Positions 11,096 to 22,570 of a stretch of DNA of 64,000 bases are shown here, one piece after another. The notes under the pieces are model-generated. The model did not search any database and was not told where the DNA came from. It saw only the letters and a list, made by a program, of their open reading frames with translations. Positions within the stretch are counted from its first letter, which is position 1; the number at the start of each line of letters is the position of its first letter. The stretch is from Lathyrus oleraceus (lineage: Eukaryota > Streptophyta > Magnoliopsida > Fabales > Fabaceae). The stretch is from NCBI RefSeq assembly GCF_024323335.1, contig NC_066579.1, positions 241,279,652-241,343,651 on the forward strand. Reading direction: 5' to 3'. Both the position numbers and the translations under genes were made by a program.

Positions 11096-12078
11096 CCCTG
11101 CCAATTAACCTGAAATCCTGATTAGGCCAAAGCTAAATGAGATTAGAATAAACCAAGGTGTATGCACCAATTTGCATTTTCACCTCATGCATGGGAAGCA
11201 CATGTGAACAGTACACCAAGCTGGCCCAAATCCATTCAAAATTACTCCATGCACACATTGGAATTGGAAATATATGCATGTGATCAACCAATTTTGATTT
11301 TGGCAATTTTCCTTCAAAAACTTCATGAACAAGCAAGTGATCATATGTTCAAATTTCATGCAATGTGATGGGGTATTTGGAAAATTCATGACATGAGAAA
11401 CATTTTGCAAAAAGAACCACCAAATTTGGAGTCTTGGTTCAAAAGATATGGCCATTTGAAGTTTCAAGCACACTTTGCAATGATTTGATCATAACTCCTT
11501 AACCATTCATCAGATGCTCTTGATCTTGGAATCTTTGGAAATGGGAGAGAAAGATCTTCAACTCTCATGTTGGACAAAATTTCATTTGAAGCTTCTTTGA
11601 TGTTGGAAAGTTGAGTTGAAGTTGGTCCAAAAACTTGCCATTTTTGGAAACTTGAAAATTACAGGTCACTTTCCATTTTTGGAAACTTTTGATCTGGCTT
11701 CAAAATATTCAAGGTAGATGTTTGATATGATGAATAAACCTCTTTTGTACATGAATGAAGTGTCTCAAACCCTTTCTCCACCTCCTAGCCCTCAGTTGAC
11801 TTGCAATTGACTTTTATGGGCCCCAGATGACCTGAAACTGCACTGTGGACTTTGAGCCTTCAACACTTGGCCAAATTGCATCAAAATGATCCTTGGGTCA
11901 TGCAAGCTATCTAGAACAACCATAGGGTCCTCATCTCATGGAAATGCTTGGTCTCCTGCACAGTTGACTTTTCCTTGATGCCAGTCTTGACTGATGAAAT
12001 GCCATGTACTATGCAATGTCAATGACCTAAAAAATGAAATGAATGTACAAATGGGAGGTGAAAATTTGAGGTGCTACA

Positions 12079-13778
12079 CAAATAAAACTTACCATTTGCT
12101 ATAAATAGAGGTCCATTGCTTCAGTTTCAAGGACCTTGCACGCCAGCTTTGCTTCCAACCATTGAAACCCTCACCATTCAAAGGAAAACCTGATAAATTT
12201 CAATTGAAATTTGAGTTTGAATCTCACCTTTTGGAGATTCAAAAACTCCAGGACCCAAAGCTTTGCACCATTACCAATCAACTTCTGCAAGCTCCATAAG
12301 CAACATCAAGCCTGATTTGAAGCAAGAGAGATCCATTTCTGCACAGCATTGGAGGTATTTTTCCAAATTTTTCTTCTCTTCGATTCTCTCTCAATTCTCA
12401 TCAATTCTCTTGGATCCTTGGTTGTATGAAGTCCTACTAATGTAGGCAAGAAGATTGAGTTGTTTTGAGGTCAAATCGAAGTAACTCAATTCACACACCT
12501 CAAAATTCAACTCCACGCATCTCTCTGTATATTTGGAGTTTGGTTAAATTGAGGTGATATTCGTGATCTACGCCATTTTTTATTTAAGATCATGTCCTCC
12601 TTTTCCATTTATGTTATGGCGATAAAAAACCAGTCCGGCCAGAGTCATCGGAGAAGATGACCGACACTTGGCTCCGGCGATGCGCTTGATGTGTTTTGAG
12701 CCATTGGATTGATTCAAAATGTTCTAATCAGGGACGTTGCTTGTGATTACCCAACGTATGGAGCGCTGACTAGCGTGTACCATGGAACGCACATTTCTCA
12801 CCACTTGATCTGCCACCTCAATTAATGAGGGAGATGAAGTGGTCCACGTTTTTTGATTATTTGAATTTTCATTTTATTTCTCTTACTTTCATTAATTCAT
12901 ATTAAATTTAATATTGATCCAAAAAATATGAGAATTTCACCAATTTTTTTTAAAATAAAATCCTCTTTCATTTTTTGAATTAAAATTATTTTTTGGATCA
13001 TTATTAATATTTTTCATGATTTAATTGTTTTTGTGAATATTTTTAATTATTTAAAAATACTTTTAGGTTTCCAAAAATTCTGAATTTTTTTCTCCAAGGT
13101 CCTTTGACCTTGTTTGACCTATGATAAATATCATGGCCATTTCTTTGGTGTTTTGATGAGGTTTAAGGAAACTGACCAACCTTATTTAATTTAATGCATT
13201 ATTTTTGTTATTTTTAATTGATTAAATGCGAAACTAATTGTGTAGAGCCATTTTAGTTGACTGTGTGAGTTTGATTTGTGTTGTTGGGCCTTGGTCAAGG
13301 TTGATTTAACTTTGTTAGGTTAAGATCATTGGATTTAGGGGATTGATGGAATGTACATTCCATCTCCCAAAATGAATGAATGATCTTAACTTGGTAAAAG
13401 TCCTCCTTTGTCCAATTTGTGTTTGATCCATTCCCCCTCCCTCTTCATCTCATTCCCCATCTTTATGTATTCATGTCATGGACCAATAATGTCTCTATAT
13501 CCTAAGGCTAGTTGATTGCAAAATCAACATAAGTATATATGAGATTAGGTCCCCCACTTTGCATATTCTTTTTGTGTGTGGTATGTTTCATGAGCATAGT
13601 TCATCATACTATGTCTCTAACATGCATTAACACCAAAAATCTATTGTCGGACCTCAAATAGTTGTGACTTCTGCATAAGTCCAATTACGATTGCTTAACA
13701 TAGCGCTAAATTTCTGACACAAAAAAGACATAACATTATAGTTAGTGAGATTGTAAGTCTCCACTCTTTCATGGTAAT
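12079..13778 (+). mobile_element. N3 5' LTR, segment 1
   Basis: Starts just upstream of TATAAATAG (12100-12108), matching the N5 LTR around 33811, so the upstream U3 part is missing here. The segment 13650-13700 (gattgcttaacatagcgcta) matches 35568-35584 of the N5 LTR. It stops at 13778 where N4 begins; the last five bases gtaat are the left target-duplication copy. Confidence 0.85.
12100..12108 (+). promoter_or_regulatory. N3 LTR TATA box
   Basis: TATAAATAG in the context gctataaatagagg is almost identical to the N5 TATA context at 33810-33822. Confidence 0.65.
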
Positions 13779-13934
13779 TGTCATACGGTGAACTGGACTT
13801 TTTTGTGGTTTTAATCGCAATGTCGCGGTTAGCAAGAGTCGCCACCGACTTTTCTTTTATCCAATAAGGAAAGGTGGAAAAGAACAGGAAAGACCTTAAT
13901 TTAGATTTTGGGTTCGGGAGGTACATTATACAAA

Positions 13935-13975
13935 GGGAAGGTGTTAGCACCCTTTGTATCCATGGTTATCCATGG
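13935..13975 (-). other. U5 double-hairpin module, N4 3' LTR
   Basis: Sense stem CCATGG, loop ATAA, stem CCATGG, then GGTG-CTAA-CACC and TTCCC. The same module is in the 5' LTR at 23708-23668. Confidence 0.6.
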
Positions 13976-15533
13976 GCTCTTAATTGCTCGATCACTTATA
14001 TTATTTTTGTCTGAAAAAAAGTGTTTGTGAATTGTTTGGAAAATTGTTTTTGGAAAGAGAATTTAACTTTGTAATGATTCTTGTATGAATATATACAAAG
14101 TAGTTATCTCGTTTAGTTTTGGAAATTGTTTAGAAAAATATAACTCGGTAATGATTCTAGTATGAATATATACCAAGTGGTGATTTTCTAAAGATATTTT
14201 GAAAGGTGTGAGGTGTGAAAATTGTTTTTAGATTGTGAGCCAACAATTAAGAGTTATACCGACCCAAGGTCTTTATGAGCATTTCCTATCCTTATGAGGG
14301 TAAAACTGTCCTTATTATTGAGAAATAAGTAGTTTTATCCTTTGGATGTTTAAGGGTCATCGTAGGGTCATCGATAGGTCATTGAAGGCAACAGTTACGA
14401 GGATATCTTAGCATTCGAAGGGACTATCATCTTTTAACCGTAGGCAACATCGGAGGGTCATCGAGGGACAAAGTTGTATATTCGAAGGCAACATCCGAGG
14501 GACTATAATTTATTTTATGATGATTTAACCGAAGGGTCTTTGCTAAGGGTATCCCCACGTTCGCGGGACATGACCGTAATATCGTAATCGTAAGGCAACA
14601 AAGAGAGGTCCAAGATCACTTATTCAAAGGCAAAGTTTTACAATTAATTATATAATTAGGATGAAACTCCACATTAAAATTATTAAAAATAATATATTAA
14701 AAAATTAATACATTAGAAATTAATACATTAAAAATTAATTTAGGGTGAAACTCCACAAGGGTATCCCACAAATAAAGTGGAATACCTAGCCAATAACCTT
14801 TTCCTGGGATATGTGAACCTTTACGAAACTCAAAAAAAAGAAACATGTCAGAACACCAAATCAGGGTGCAATCGAAGATTACACCGGAGAAATATCACAA
14901 CAATAAATAGGATAGGATAAATAATGCATGGCTATGATAAAAACATAAAAAAAACAGACTAGAAGAATCAGGTACTGTCTCGTTCGCCTCTGCCTCGCCT
15001 AGCGAAGGCCACGGATTTTGAATTTGAAAACAGCCCCATGTTAGGAACTTTGAATTTTATGGCATTTTATCACAGGAATAACATGGTCAAACATTCAGGG
15101 TATTCAGGCATATTTAAATTCCCATACGAAAGCAAATTATATATCAACATTTAATCATGATGCATTATATATGTAGATATGGCCAATTGAAAGTATAAAC
15201 AATAGAGATACGCAAACCTGTTTGCCAATTCAAGGTTGAAGGGATTGACCACTTGTAGTATCGGAATAAGTTAGGCAGCGGGAATTGGACGGCGATGGCT
15301 TCGGTGCAGATGGGCTGCCTTCAGGGTTTCTTTACTCTGAATTCTCCGGGTAGGCAGGGTTCCTATGCCAAAGTTTCTATCCGTCCTTCTCTGTTCTCTC
15401 TCTTTCTTTTTCCTCAAGGTTTTGTTCCAAGGAAACCTCAGAGTGTTTTGCTTCTCTTCCTTCTTTCTCCAGTGAATCTCCCAGTGTAAACTCCAAATCT
15501 AACTCCCCGTCCTTTCCTCTACTGAAACTTCAG

Positions 15534-15541
15534 TATTTATA
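15534..15541 (-). promoter_or_regulatory. N4 3' LTR TATA box
   Basis: TATAAATA on the minus strand; its twin is at 25274-25267 in the 5' LTR, which would drive the element. Confidence 0.6.
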
Positions 15542-15599
15542 GACTAATTTCGTGGGTAATGGGCTTGAAATGAGGGAGACCCAAGTCCAAAATAATTTG

Positions 15600-15687
15600 T
15601 TATATTTTATTTATATATTTATTTTAATTATTTAATTAATTAATTAATTAATTAATTTAATTAATTAAAATTTTTTTTTTTTTTCTT

Positions 15688-15730
<43 letters not shown>
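15600..15730. repeat. (TTAA)n and poly-T tract
   Basis: A run of about ten TTAA units is followed by roughly 60 T with two interruptions. In the other LTR (25366-25426) the TTAA run is similar but the T run is about 20. Such tracts are prone to slippage and assembly error. Confidence 0.9.
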
Positions 15731-15731
<1 letters not shown>

Positions 15732-15763
15732 GAAAAATAATGTGTAATTTTTGGGGTATGACA

Positions 15764-15776
15764 GCTGCCCCTGTTC
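15764..15776 (-). other. N4 polypurine tract
   Basis: On the minus strand gaacaggggcagc lies directly before the 3' LTR start. The same tract (gaacaggggcaac) precedes the 3' LTR of N8 at 53668-53680. Confidence 0.75.
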
Positions 15777-15949
15777 AATATTCTTGAACCGAGAGAGTTA
15801 GGATGGCGTGTATGCCATTCGTGGTCTGGAGGTGGAAGATTATTGAACACTAGAATGCCCCCAAAATTTGCACTTGAGAATCGACAGTTGGTCTTGATGG
15901 AGATGGGCTTAAAGATGCCATCCGGGAGGTTTGATGACGAAAGCTTCAG

Positions 15950-16718
15950 ATCGCGCCGTATATTAGGCCAATTTGAAGACATGGGTGCCACACTGGGTCG
16001 TACGTTAGACCGTATAATGAGTCATCCATTAGGTTGCCGACTTCGCTGGGGAGTCGGAGTGTGTCATATGCTGTTGGGGATAAAGGATCAGAATGGACCA
16101 TACGCTAGATCGTATCTGAGTTGCAGAATGAGCCGTACGTTAGGCTGAATCTGATGACGAAAGGGGTAGTCGTACGTTAGACTACACTTCAGAAATGTAC
16201 CGTATGTTAGGTAGGATCTGATGATGAAAGGGGTAGTCGTACGTTAGACTACACTTCAGAAATGTACCGTATGTTAGGTAGCATCTGAGGGGATGGACAT
16301 CCGAACGGGTCGTACGTTAGACCGTCGCAGAATGAGTCGTCTGTTAGGCCGCATCTGATGATGAAAGCGGTAGTCGTACGCCAGACTACACTTCAGAAAT
16401 GTACCGTACGTTAGGTAGCATCTGAGGGTTGTAAGATCCAAACGGGTCGTACGTTAGACCGCGTTGGGGTTGTTGAAGTTCAGAATGGATCGTACGTTAG
16501 ATCGTATCCGAGTTGTAGAATGAGCCGTCCGTTAGGCTGCATCTGAAAAAGAAAGTAGTCGTACGCTAGACTACACCCCTGAATGTACCGTACGCTAGGC
16601 AGCATCTGAGGATTTGAAGGTCCAAATGGGTCGTACGTTAGACCGCATTGGAGTTGCTGAAGAAGTCATATGTTGGGCTGAATCAGAATGAACCGTACGT
16701 TAGGCTGTATCTGATAAC
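15950..16718 (-). repeat. N4 3' UTR tandem repeats with CGTACG core
   Basis: Many units of roughly 35-40 bp carry a core such as CCTAACGTACGG next to CATTCTGA (sense), grouped into longer units, for example a 67-bp repeat at 16165 and 16232. N8 has a related array at 52863-53480. Tandem arrays in this position are a known property of Tat/Ogre 3' UTRs and can seed satellite DNA. Confidence 0.88.
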
Positions 16719-17764
16719 CTGTATATGTTGTACTTGCAATAAATGTCTGGGATGGGCTTAGAGATGCCATCGTTAGGAGGATATCGAAGTGTTGTCAGAA
16801 TGAATGTTCCCATGAACTGTATTTGAAATATGTATCTGAATCTTGAATGTGATTGATAAAGGTGTCTGTCTGAATGAACCTTCTACTTTGACTATATCAG
16901 GAGGATAATTAACCTGCAAAGAAAAAGTTAGCTTCATGCTATGTCATGATGCATGAGATGTTTCGTGTTATGCTAAAATAAATGTGAATGTTGTATGCAT
17001 GCGTATGCTGTGAAATGATGTAATGAATGAGTTATGCGTATGAGAAGTTCTCCTTGGGGACTCTACTGGGGAAAATAAATCCCCATCTACTGATTGGAGA
17101 TATTTGTAACGATGACCCTTTCTCGGCAGGGGGTTCTTGATTCTGTCTGATGGTAGAAATATTCCACAGATCTTGGCTGAGGATGGATGAGATGATCAAT
17201 CTGTCTGATGATGCCGACCTCTGTTGGGGAGTAACTGGCTGTGCCGGGGAATACTGCTAATTTCTTCTGAGGAATAACAGACTTGCTGGGGGAATAGAAT
17301 TGGTAGCGGATTCATTGGAAGCATGGTTAGACCTTTTCCTTGATCCTGAAGTCGGGTAGTAATTGCTATTGCTATTCTATGCATGTATTTTTGGTAAACA
17401 TCAGTTATATTCAAATGCACATATTAATTCAAATTAAATCAATGGACATTTACGCAACCAAAACAGAAAAGTAAAAACAAAAGCATCTATTTTTTTGAAA
17501 GAGGGTTGTATTGATTTTGAAAGGAGGCCTATAAACAGGCAATTTGTGTACAAGGAGACAGAAATCCTAGTAAGAGGAAATTGTCGAAAACAAAGAGAAA
17601 GCTATGTGGAAGAAGTCCTATTGATTTTAAGCCTACTACTGTCATTATGTCTTCGAGCATCTCATCCCTTGCTGTCGGATAGAAGTGATTGGCTTGGTCA
17701 GTCCCTCGAACTTGGATGAAAGTTGACTGAGAACGGGACATAGTCATACGCTTTAATCCCTAAT
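16719..17764 (-). other. N4 3' UTR, unique part with PBS-complementary motif
   Basis: Non-coding. At 17055-17072 the plus strand reads tggggactctactgggga, matching 16 of 18 positions of the PBS sequence but antisense to the element. Weaker copies lie at 16039-16052, 17216-17230 and near 17280. I see no other structure. Confidence 0.6.
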
Positions 17765-17771
17765 TTTTGCC

Positions 17772-17942
17772 TGGACCGCCTTTTCAGGTTTTCAGTCCAC
17801 CAGGATACCCTTTTTTGCCCAAGCCGCCTTTTCAGGTTTTCGACTTGCCGGGTGTACATTTTTTTTATATATCCCTAATTTTTGCCCGAACCCTTTTGGT
17901 TCGCCGGGATGCCCTTACTTTTGCCTAGATACGTCGATCTAG
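17772..17942 (-). other. Post-integrase stem-loop cluster, N4
   Basis: Four hairpins follow the integrase stop in sense order: CTAGAT/ATCTAG (17942-17925), CGAACC/GGTTCG (17903-17887), CAAGTC/GGCTTG with a CCT-GAAA-AGG tip (17847-17820), and TGGAC/GTCCA with the same tip (17799-17772). Each is followed by GGCAAAA or GGGCAAAA. N8 and N7 have equivalents. Confidence 0.7.
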
Positions 17943-17952
17943 CGGGTCTCTT

Positions 17953-19300
17953 TTATGCGTAGTATTTTTTAACTATGTCCGCGTTCACGGGATGTGGGAA
18001 GTCTTCACCATCCATAGTAGCGAGTATCATGGCTCCACCAGAGAATACCTTCTTAACCACAAATGGCCCTTCGTATGTGGGAGTCCATTTGCCTCTGGGA
18101 TCACCTTGTGGTAGAATGATACGCTTGATCACCAAGTCGCCAAGTTGGTACACCTGTCTCTTAACTCTTTTGTTAAATGCCTGGGTCATGCATTTCTGAT
18201 ATATCTGCCCATGACAAACAGCCGCAAGTCTCTTCTCATCAATCAGATTTATCTGATCGAGTCGAGTCTGAATCCATTCATCTTCATCTAAGCCCGCCTC
18301 TTTCATGATTCTTAGAGAGGGAATCTGAACTTCCACTAGTAAGATGGCTTCCATTCCATAGACTAAAGAGAACGGAGTTGCCCCTGTCGTAGTGCGCACT
18401 GAAGTGCGATAACCGTAAAGAGTAAAGGGTAACATCTCATGCCAGTCTTTGTATGTTACTGTCATTTCTTGCATGACCTTCTTGATATTGTTAGCAGTCC
18501 CCACGGCGCCGTTCATCTTTGGCCGGTACGGAGAAGAGTTATGGTGTATTATTTTGAACTGCGTGCAGAGTTCAGTAATCATCTTGTTGTTCAAATTAGT
18601 ACCATTGTCAGTGATAACTCTTTCAGGAGACAGCAGGTTTCTCAAATAGGTATTTGATAGAATCCATCTTAGAAGTCAATAAGGTGGTATGATTCAACAT
18701 ATACTGTCTTAGTCGGCGAGCAGCCCAGGCCAAAGCACAACAAGCTTTCTCGGGCTGTGAGTATCTTGTTTCACAGTCGGTACCTTTTGCTAAGGCAGTA
18801 TATGGCATGCTCTTTTCGACCAGACTCGTCATGTTGCCCCAACACACCTCATTGAATTTTCTAACACGGTCAAATACGTAATTAAAGGTCTTCCTTCAAC
18901 TGGTGGCATCGGAACTGGAGGTTCTTGGCGATATTTCCTAATTTTGTCATAAGCTTCTTGGCATTCATCATTCCATACCATCTCTTGATTTTGTCTCAGT
19001 AATTTGAAGATGGGTTTGCAGGTAGCAGTCAAGTGTGGAATGAATCGGGCAATGTAATTCGAGTGCCCCAAGAAACCTCTGACTTCTTTCTTGTTTATTT
19101 CAGTACCCAGATTTACAATTTCAATTGATTCCTCATGCGGCTGTATAGTCTTTTCTTCTTGCAGTAGTCGGGCAAGTTCTCCAGGGACTTCACAATCTTC
19201 CTCGCTTCCATCCTCGGCTTGGTAGATCGGATTTTCAAAGTCATAATGAACAGTAGCAGAGTCATTACCAACAGGATCCAGAGTGGATATGGATCGGCAA
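17953..19300 (-). pseudogene. N4 pol remnant (RT, RNase H, integrase fragments)
   Basis: Reading on the minus strand: the acidic pol N-terminus (NPIYQAEDGSEEDCEVP, near 19230), then an abrupt join from KKEV to RGFLG that removes the catalytic RT palm, then the RT C-terminal part (19071-18840), RNase H out of frame in part (18847-18660), then a second deletion joining RNase H FEKPA to integrase SPERVITDNG. Integrase continues openly to 17953 with the GPY/F-type module (TYEGPFVVKK). The first catalytic Asp region is deleted, the second Asp is present (ITDNG), and the catalytic Glu position is replaced (NGAVGTAN; NGAVEA in N8). The result is non-functional. Confidence 0.9.
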
Positions 19301-19535
19301 ATTGTTACGTGTGTGTGTGTAAGAAAACATAGCTTGTTTGAAAGATAATAGGAAAGACAAAGAGCGCAATATTTGAATGCAAAACGTCCATTGATTTATT
19401 GAATATAAATATGCTTATGAAAATGACAAACCCCTAACAAATTAGCCATTGTGCCTCGGGCATAGACACAATGCTTTAAGAAGTTTGATTGTAAAAGAAA
19501 ATTAAAATTTGCAATTCTAGAATAAACAATAACAA
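19301..19535 (-). other. N4 gag-pro/pol spacer, probable intron
   Basis: AT-rich non-coding sequence between the gag-pro stop and the pol frame, closely matching 50138-50400 of N8. Its position fits the intron known in Ogre/Tat elements. Splice sites are not certain. Confidence 0.5.
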
Positions 19536-22500
19536 TTACTCTTGACTAAAGGAAATCGGGATAATGTCTTCAGTCTTCCAATTGTTGAGTCCGTCACCAA
19601 TTGTTGGGAAAATCCAGCTATCCAAGTCGCAATCACTATCAGCATCTTCCATAGCATTAATCTGATTTTTGACTATCTTTCCAGAGTTAAACCCCAGGCC
19701 AGCTTTATCAGACTTGTACGGTACATTGATCAGTTGACCCCAACCAGCACGATCACCATTTTCAATCGCGGCTTGAGCATCTTTCAGAGAGATCATGACA
19801 GGGGGAGCACGAACAACCTTGGGCACAAGGGGAGTTGGCTTAAGGACAGGACTGGGTGGAGGAACCACTTCAAATGACTGAGAAGGAGTCTCAAAGAATT
19901 CACCATCCATCTCGACGTATTTGAAGGCTTGCACACTACTGACAATATACTCTTCTTCTCCACATACAGTGACAACCATGCCTGCTATTGGATACTTCAG
20001 CTTTTGATGAAGCGACGAAGCTACCGCACCTGCCCCATGGATCCAAGGGCGCCCCAACAAGCAGGAGTAGGCGGGACGAATGTCCATCACGTGAAAGGTA
20101 GTGTTGAAGACTTGAGGTCCTATCTTGATAGGGAGAACCACTTCACCATAGACAACACTCTTCGCACCATCGTAAGCACGCACCACAACATCACTAGGTT
20201 TCAGTTCAATGCCTTTGTAGTCAAATTTATCGAGTACAGCTTTCGGGAGCACATTCAAGGAAGAGCCGTTGTCGATCAACACGTGAGCCAGGGTGATCCC
20301 CTCACACTCGATGGAGATATGCAGAGCTTTATTGTGATTCTTTCCTGCTGGCGTCAGGTCAGCATCGGAAAAGCCTAGGCCATTGTCAACAGTCAAATTA
20401 GCAACATAATGTTCGAATTGATCGACGGATGTTTCTTGAGGCACATGAGCGGTCTTCAAGAATTTCATCAATGCATTGGCATGGGATTCAAAGGATAATA
20501 ACAAGGACAACATTGAGATTTTAGACGGAGTATGCCCCAATTGTTCCACTACATCACAATCGCTCTTACGGATGATTTTCAGCATCTCTTCCATTTCCTG
20601 TTTGGCAACATCTTCAGAAGTAACTTCGACCGATGTCTCTGACTGAGGAGGATTGACTGGTCTTTTTCCTCGAATTTCGGGAGCGGGAGGTGAGATTTCT
20701 GGGGAGTAGATCCTTCCACTTCGAGTAACCTTACTGGTCCCCACAATATCATTAGGATTAGCAGAACTACCAACTTGCTTTATGCCATGGATGTAAACGT
20801 CGCCTCCATAGTTCCACGGAATAGCTTTGCTGGAGGAATATGGCACGGGGCCAGGTGCGGTAATAATCAGGGGAGCCACTTTGGGCTCAGCGGTAATCTT
20901 CACAGGCACTTTAGTAGCGGTAATCTTCACTGGAGCTTTGGACCTAGCAATCACAGATACCTCTTCAATAGAGTTGTCCACCTTAGGAACCCTTTCAAAT
21001 AGAATTGTACGATCATCCATCAGCCGTTGAATGTCGTTCTTCAACTTCAAACAATCATTGGGTCGGAGTACACAGAGATCGCAATCTTCAGCACAACCTG
21101 GAAATAAACCAGCTTGCAATAAATTCTTCTTAACGATCAGGAGAGGAGATGCTAAATCAGCAACGTCAGTAACGTGAGAATTGTCGTCCACAACATTAAC
21201 ATTCTGGTCATGATTAGGCATAGGTGCTGTGATGACATTGGGGGTCGCCGGAGGATCAAATTCAATTTCTCCAACGTCGATCATATCCTGAATCTTGTTC
21301 TTCAACAACCAGCAATCATTCGTATCATGCCCGGGGCTATCGGAGTGATAGGCACACCTGGCGTTGGGATTATAACGAGGAGAAGTAGTGTTGGGATTTG
21401 CAGGAGGGCCTCTGAGGGTAATCAAATTGGCCTTTAACATACTCTGCAGTACTTGGGTTAAAGTCATATTGATCTTGGTAAACTGTCTTCTCGACCTGTC
21501 TTGTCTGTGTTGGAAGTTCTGAGATGGCGGTGCGGCAATTGTAACTGCCCCAACAGTATGGTCACGATTCTTCTTGTTATGCTTCCTCTCACTGTACACA
21601 GCATTTGATTCATTCTTTCCCTGATAGGACTTTTTGGTGCTTGCAGAAGTAGCTTCCTGTATCTTTCCACTTCGAATGCCGCTTTCAACCCGTTCACCTG
21701 TCAAGATAAGTTCAGTGAAACCTGACGAGGAACTTCCCAGTAGATGGCTGTAGAATGGGCCAGTCAGTGTACCCATGAACATGTCCACTAACTCTCGATC
21801 AGTCATAGGGGGTTTGACTCTGCCAGCCAAATCTCTCCACTTTTGAGTATATTCTTTGAAACTTTCTTTAGAGCCCATAGTCATATTTTGTAGCTGTAGC
21901 CGAGTAGGCGCTAACTCAGAATTATACTGGTAGTGCTTGTAGAAAGCTGTTGCTAAATCAGTCCATGTGCGGATGTTAGAGCTCTCAAGCTGATAATACC
22001 ACTCTAACTGTGTGCCAGACAGACTCTCTATGAAGAAATGGATCCACAGTTTCTTATCAGTAGTGTGCGGCTGAATGTTTCTCACATAAGCCCTTAGATG
22101 CATCTGAGGACAAGAGGCACCATCATACTTAGTGAAAATGGGAACCTTGAATTTGCGGGGAATGACCACATCAGAGACCAGACCCAAGTTTTCGAAATCC
22201 AGACCGGGCACTTTCTGCCCCTCCATAGCTAGCATACGTTCTTCCAGCAACTTGTACTTATCATCCTTCGGAGAGTACTGTTCATGTTCATAATCTTCGT
22301 CGTCGTCCTCAGAATTGACGAGATTAGGATTCTCATCTTCCGAATCATTCTCGGTCTCTTCTTCTGAATCCTTCGGAATTCTAATCTTGACTCCTGTAAC
22401 CTGTCCTTTAAGCCTTCTCCCCGGTTGATGTAACCCACAGGTTTCTGGTCCTTCTTCTTCTCCATCAAAAGAGCTTTCAGTTCTTCCTGCCCCTTAGATA

Positions 22501-22570
22501 AGCTCAGCATCATTTCCTGGAATTGAGCATTCTGGGCCTGGAGATCTTTGACAGTTTGTTCGAGAGCCAT
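19536..22570 (-). pseudogene. N4 gag-pro polyprotein, one frameshift
   Basis: Starts at MALEQTVKDLQAQN (22570) with a coiled-coil N-terminus. A one-base loss near 22430 (compare N8) shifts the frame, and the main frame then runs openly for 904 codons from 22250. Domains in that frame: retrotransposon Gag core (about residues 30-210), a CHHC knuckle-like motif (CAYHSDSPGHDTNDC, about 310), a Cys-rich stretch (about 390), an aspartic protease with DNGSSLNV (about 670) and a flap/C-terminal part ending LLGRPWIH, a DGEFFETPSQ linker, and a G-patch-like tail (GWGQLINVPYK, AGLGF). Gag would package element RNA in cytoplasmic particles and the protease would process the polyprotein. Apart from the frameshift it looks functional. 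Confidence 0.9.

Larger units (their letters stand above)
5074..12078 (-). mobile_element. N2: Tat-lineage LTR retrotransposon, 5' part
   Basis: Read on the minus strand the order is LTR (12078-7840), PBS (7837-7820), leader, gag-pro ORF (6738-5476), non-coding spacer and start of pol (to 5074). Pol is then cut by N1 and the rest lies left of the window. It is inserted in the LTR of N3 at 12078/12079; the 5 bases beyond the LTR (caaat) would be one target-duplication copy. There is no Ogre-type ORF1 between PBS and gag. The gag-pro ORF has lost its Gag core and its protease, so the element is non-autonomous. Confidence 0.85.
7840..12078 (-). mobile_element. N2 5' LTR (4239 bp)
   Basis: On the minus strand it starts TGTAGCACCTCAAATTTTC at 12078 and ends CGTAATACGACA at 7840, beside the PBS. 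It has a TATA-like CATATATAAG at 11095-11086, three copies of the CTACG/CGTAG hairpin module (8161-8518), and the U5 double hairpin at 7996-8037. No coding content is recognised. Confidence 0.88.
13779..15763 (-). mobile_element. N4 3' LTR (1985 bp)
   Basis: Near-identical to 23512-25459. On the minus strand it runs from TGTCATACCCC at 15763 to CGTATGACA at 13779. It has a TATA box at 15541-15534, a (TTAA)n plus poly-T tract at 15610-15730 that is longer than in the other LTR, and the U5 double hairpin at 13975-13935. Confidence 0.92.

Noticed and set aside
15295..15489. 64-codon ORF repeated identically at 25028-25222
   Set aside because: It is inside both LTRs of N4 and antisense to the element, so its conservation only reflects the recent LTR duplication; no family is recognised.
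16000..16718. Short regular repeats that might suggest a CRISPR array
   Set aside because: Units are degenerate, spacers are themselves related, and the array lies in a retrotransposon 3' UTR with a counterpart in N8; the context is a plant nuclear genome.
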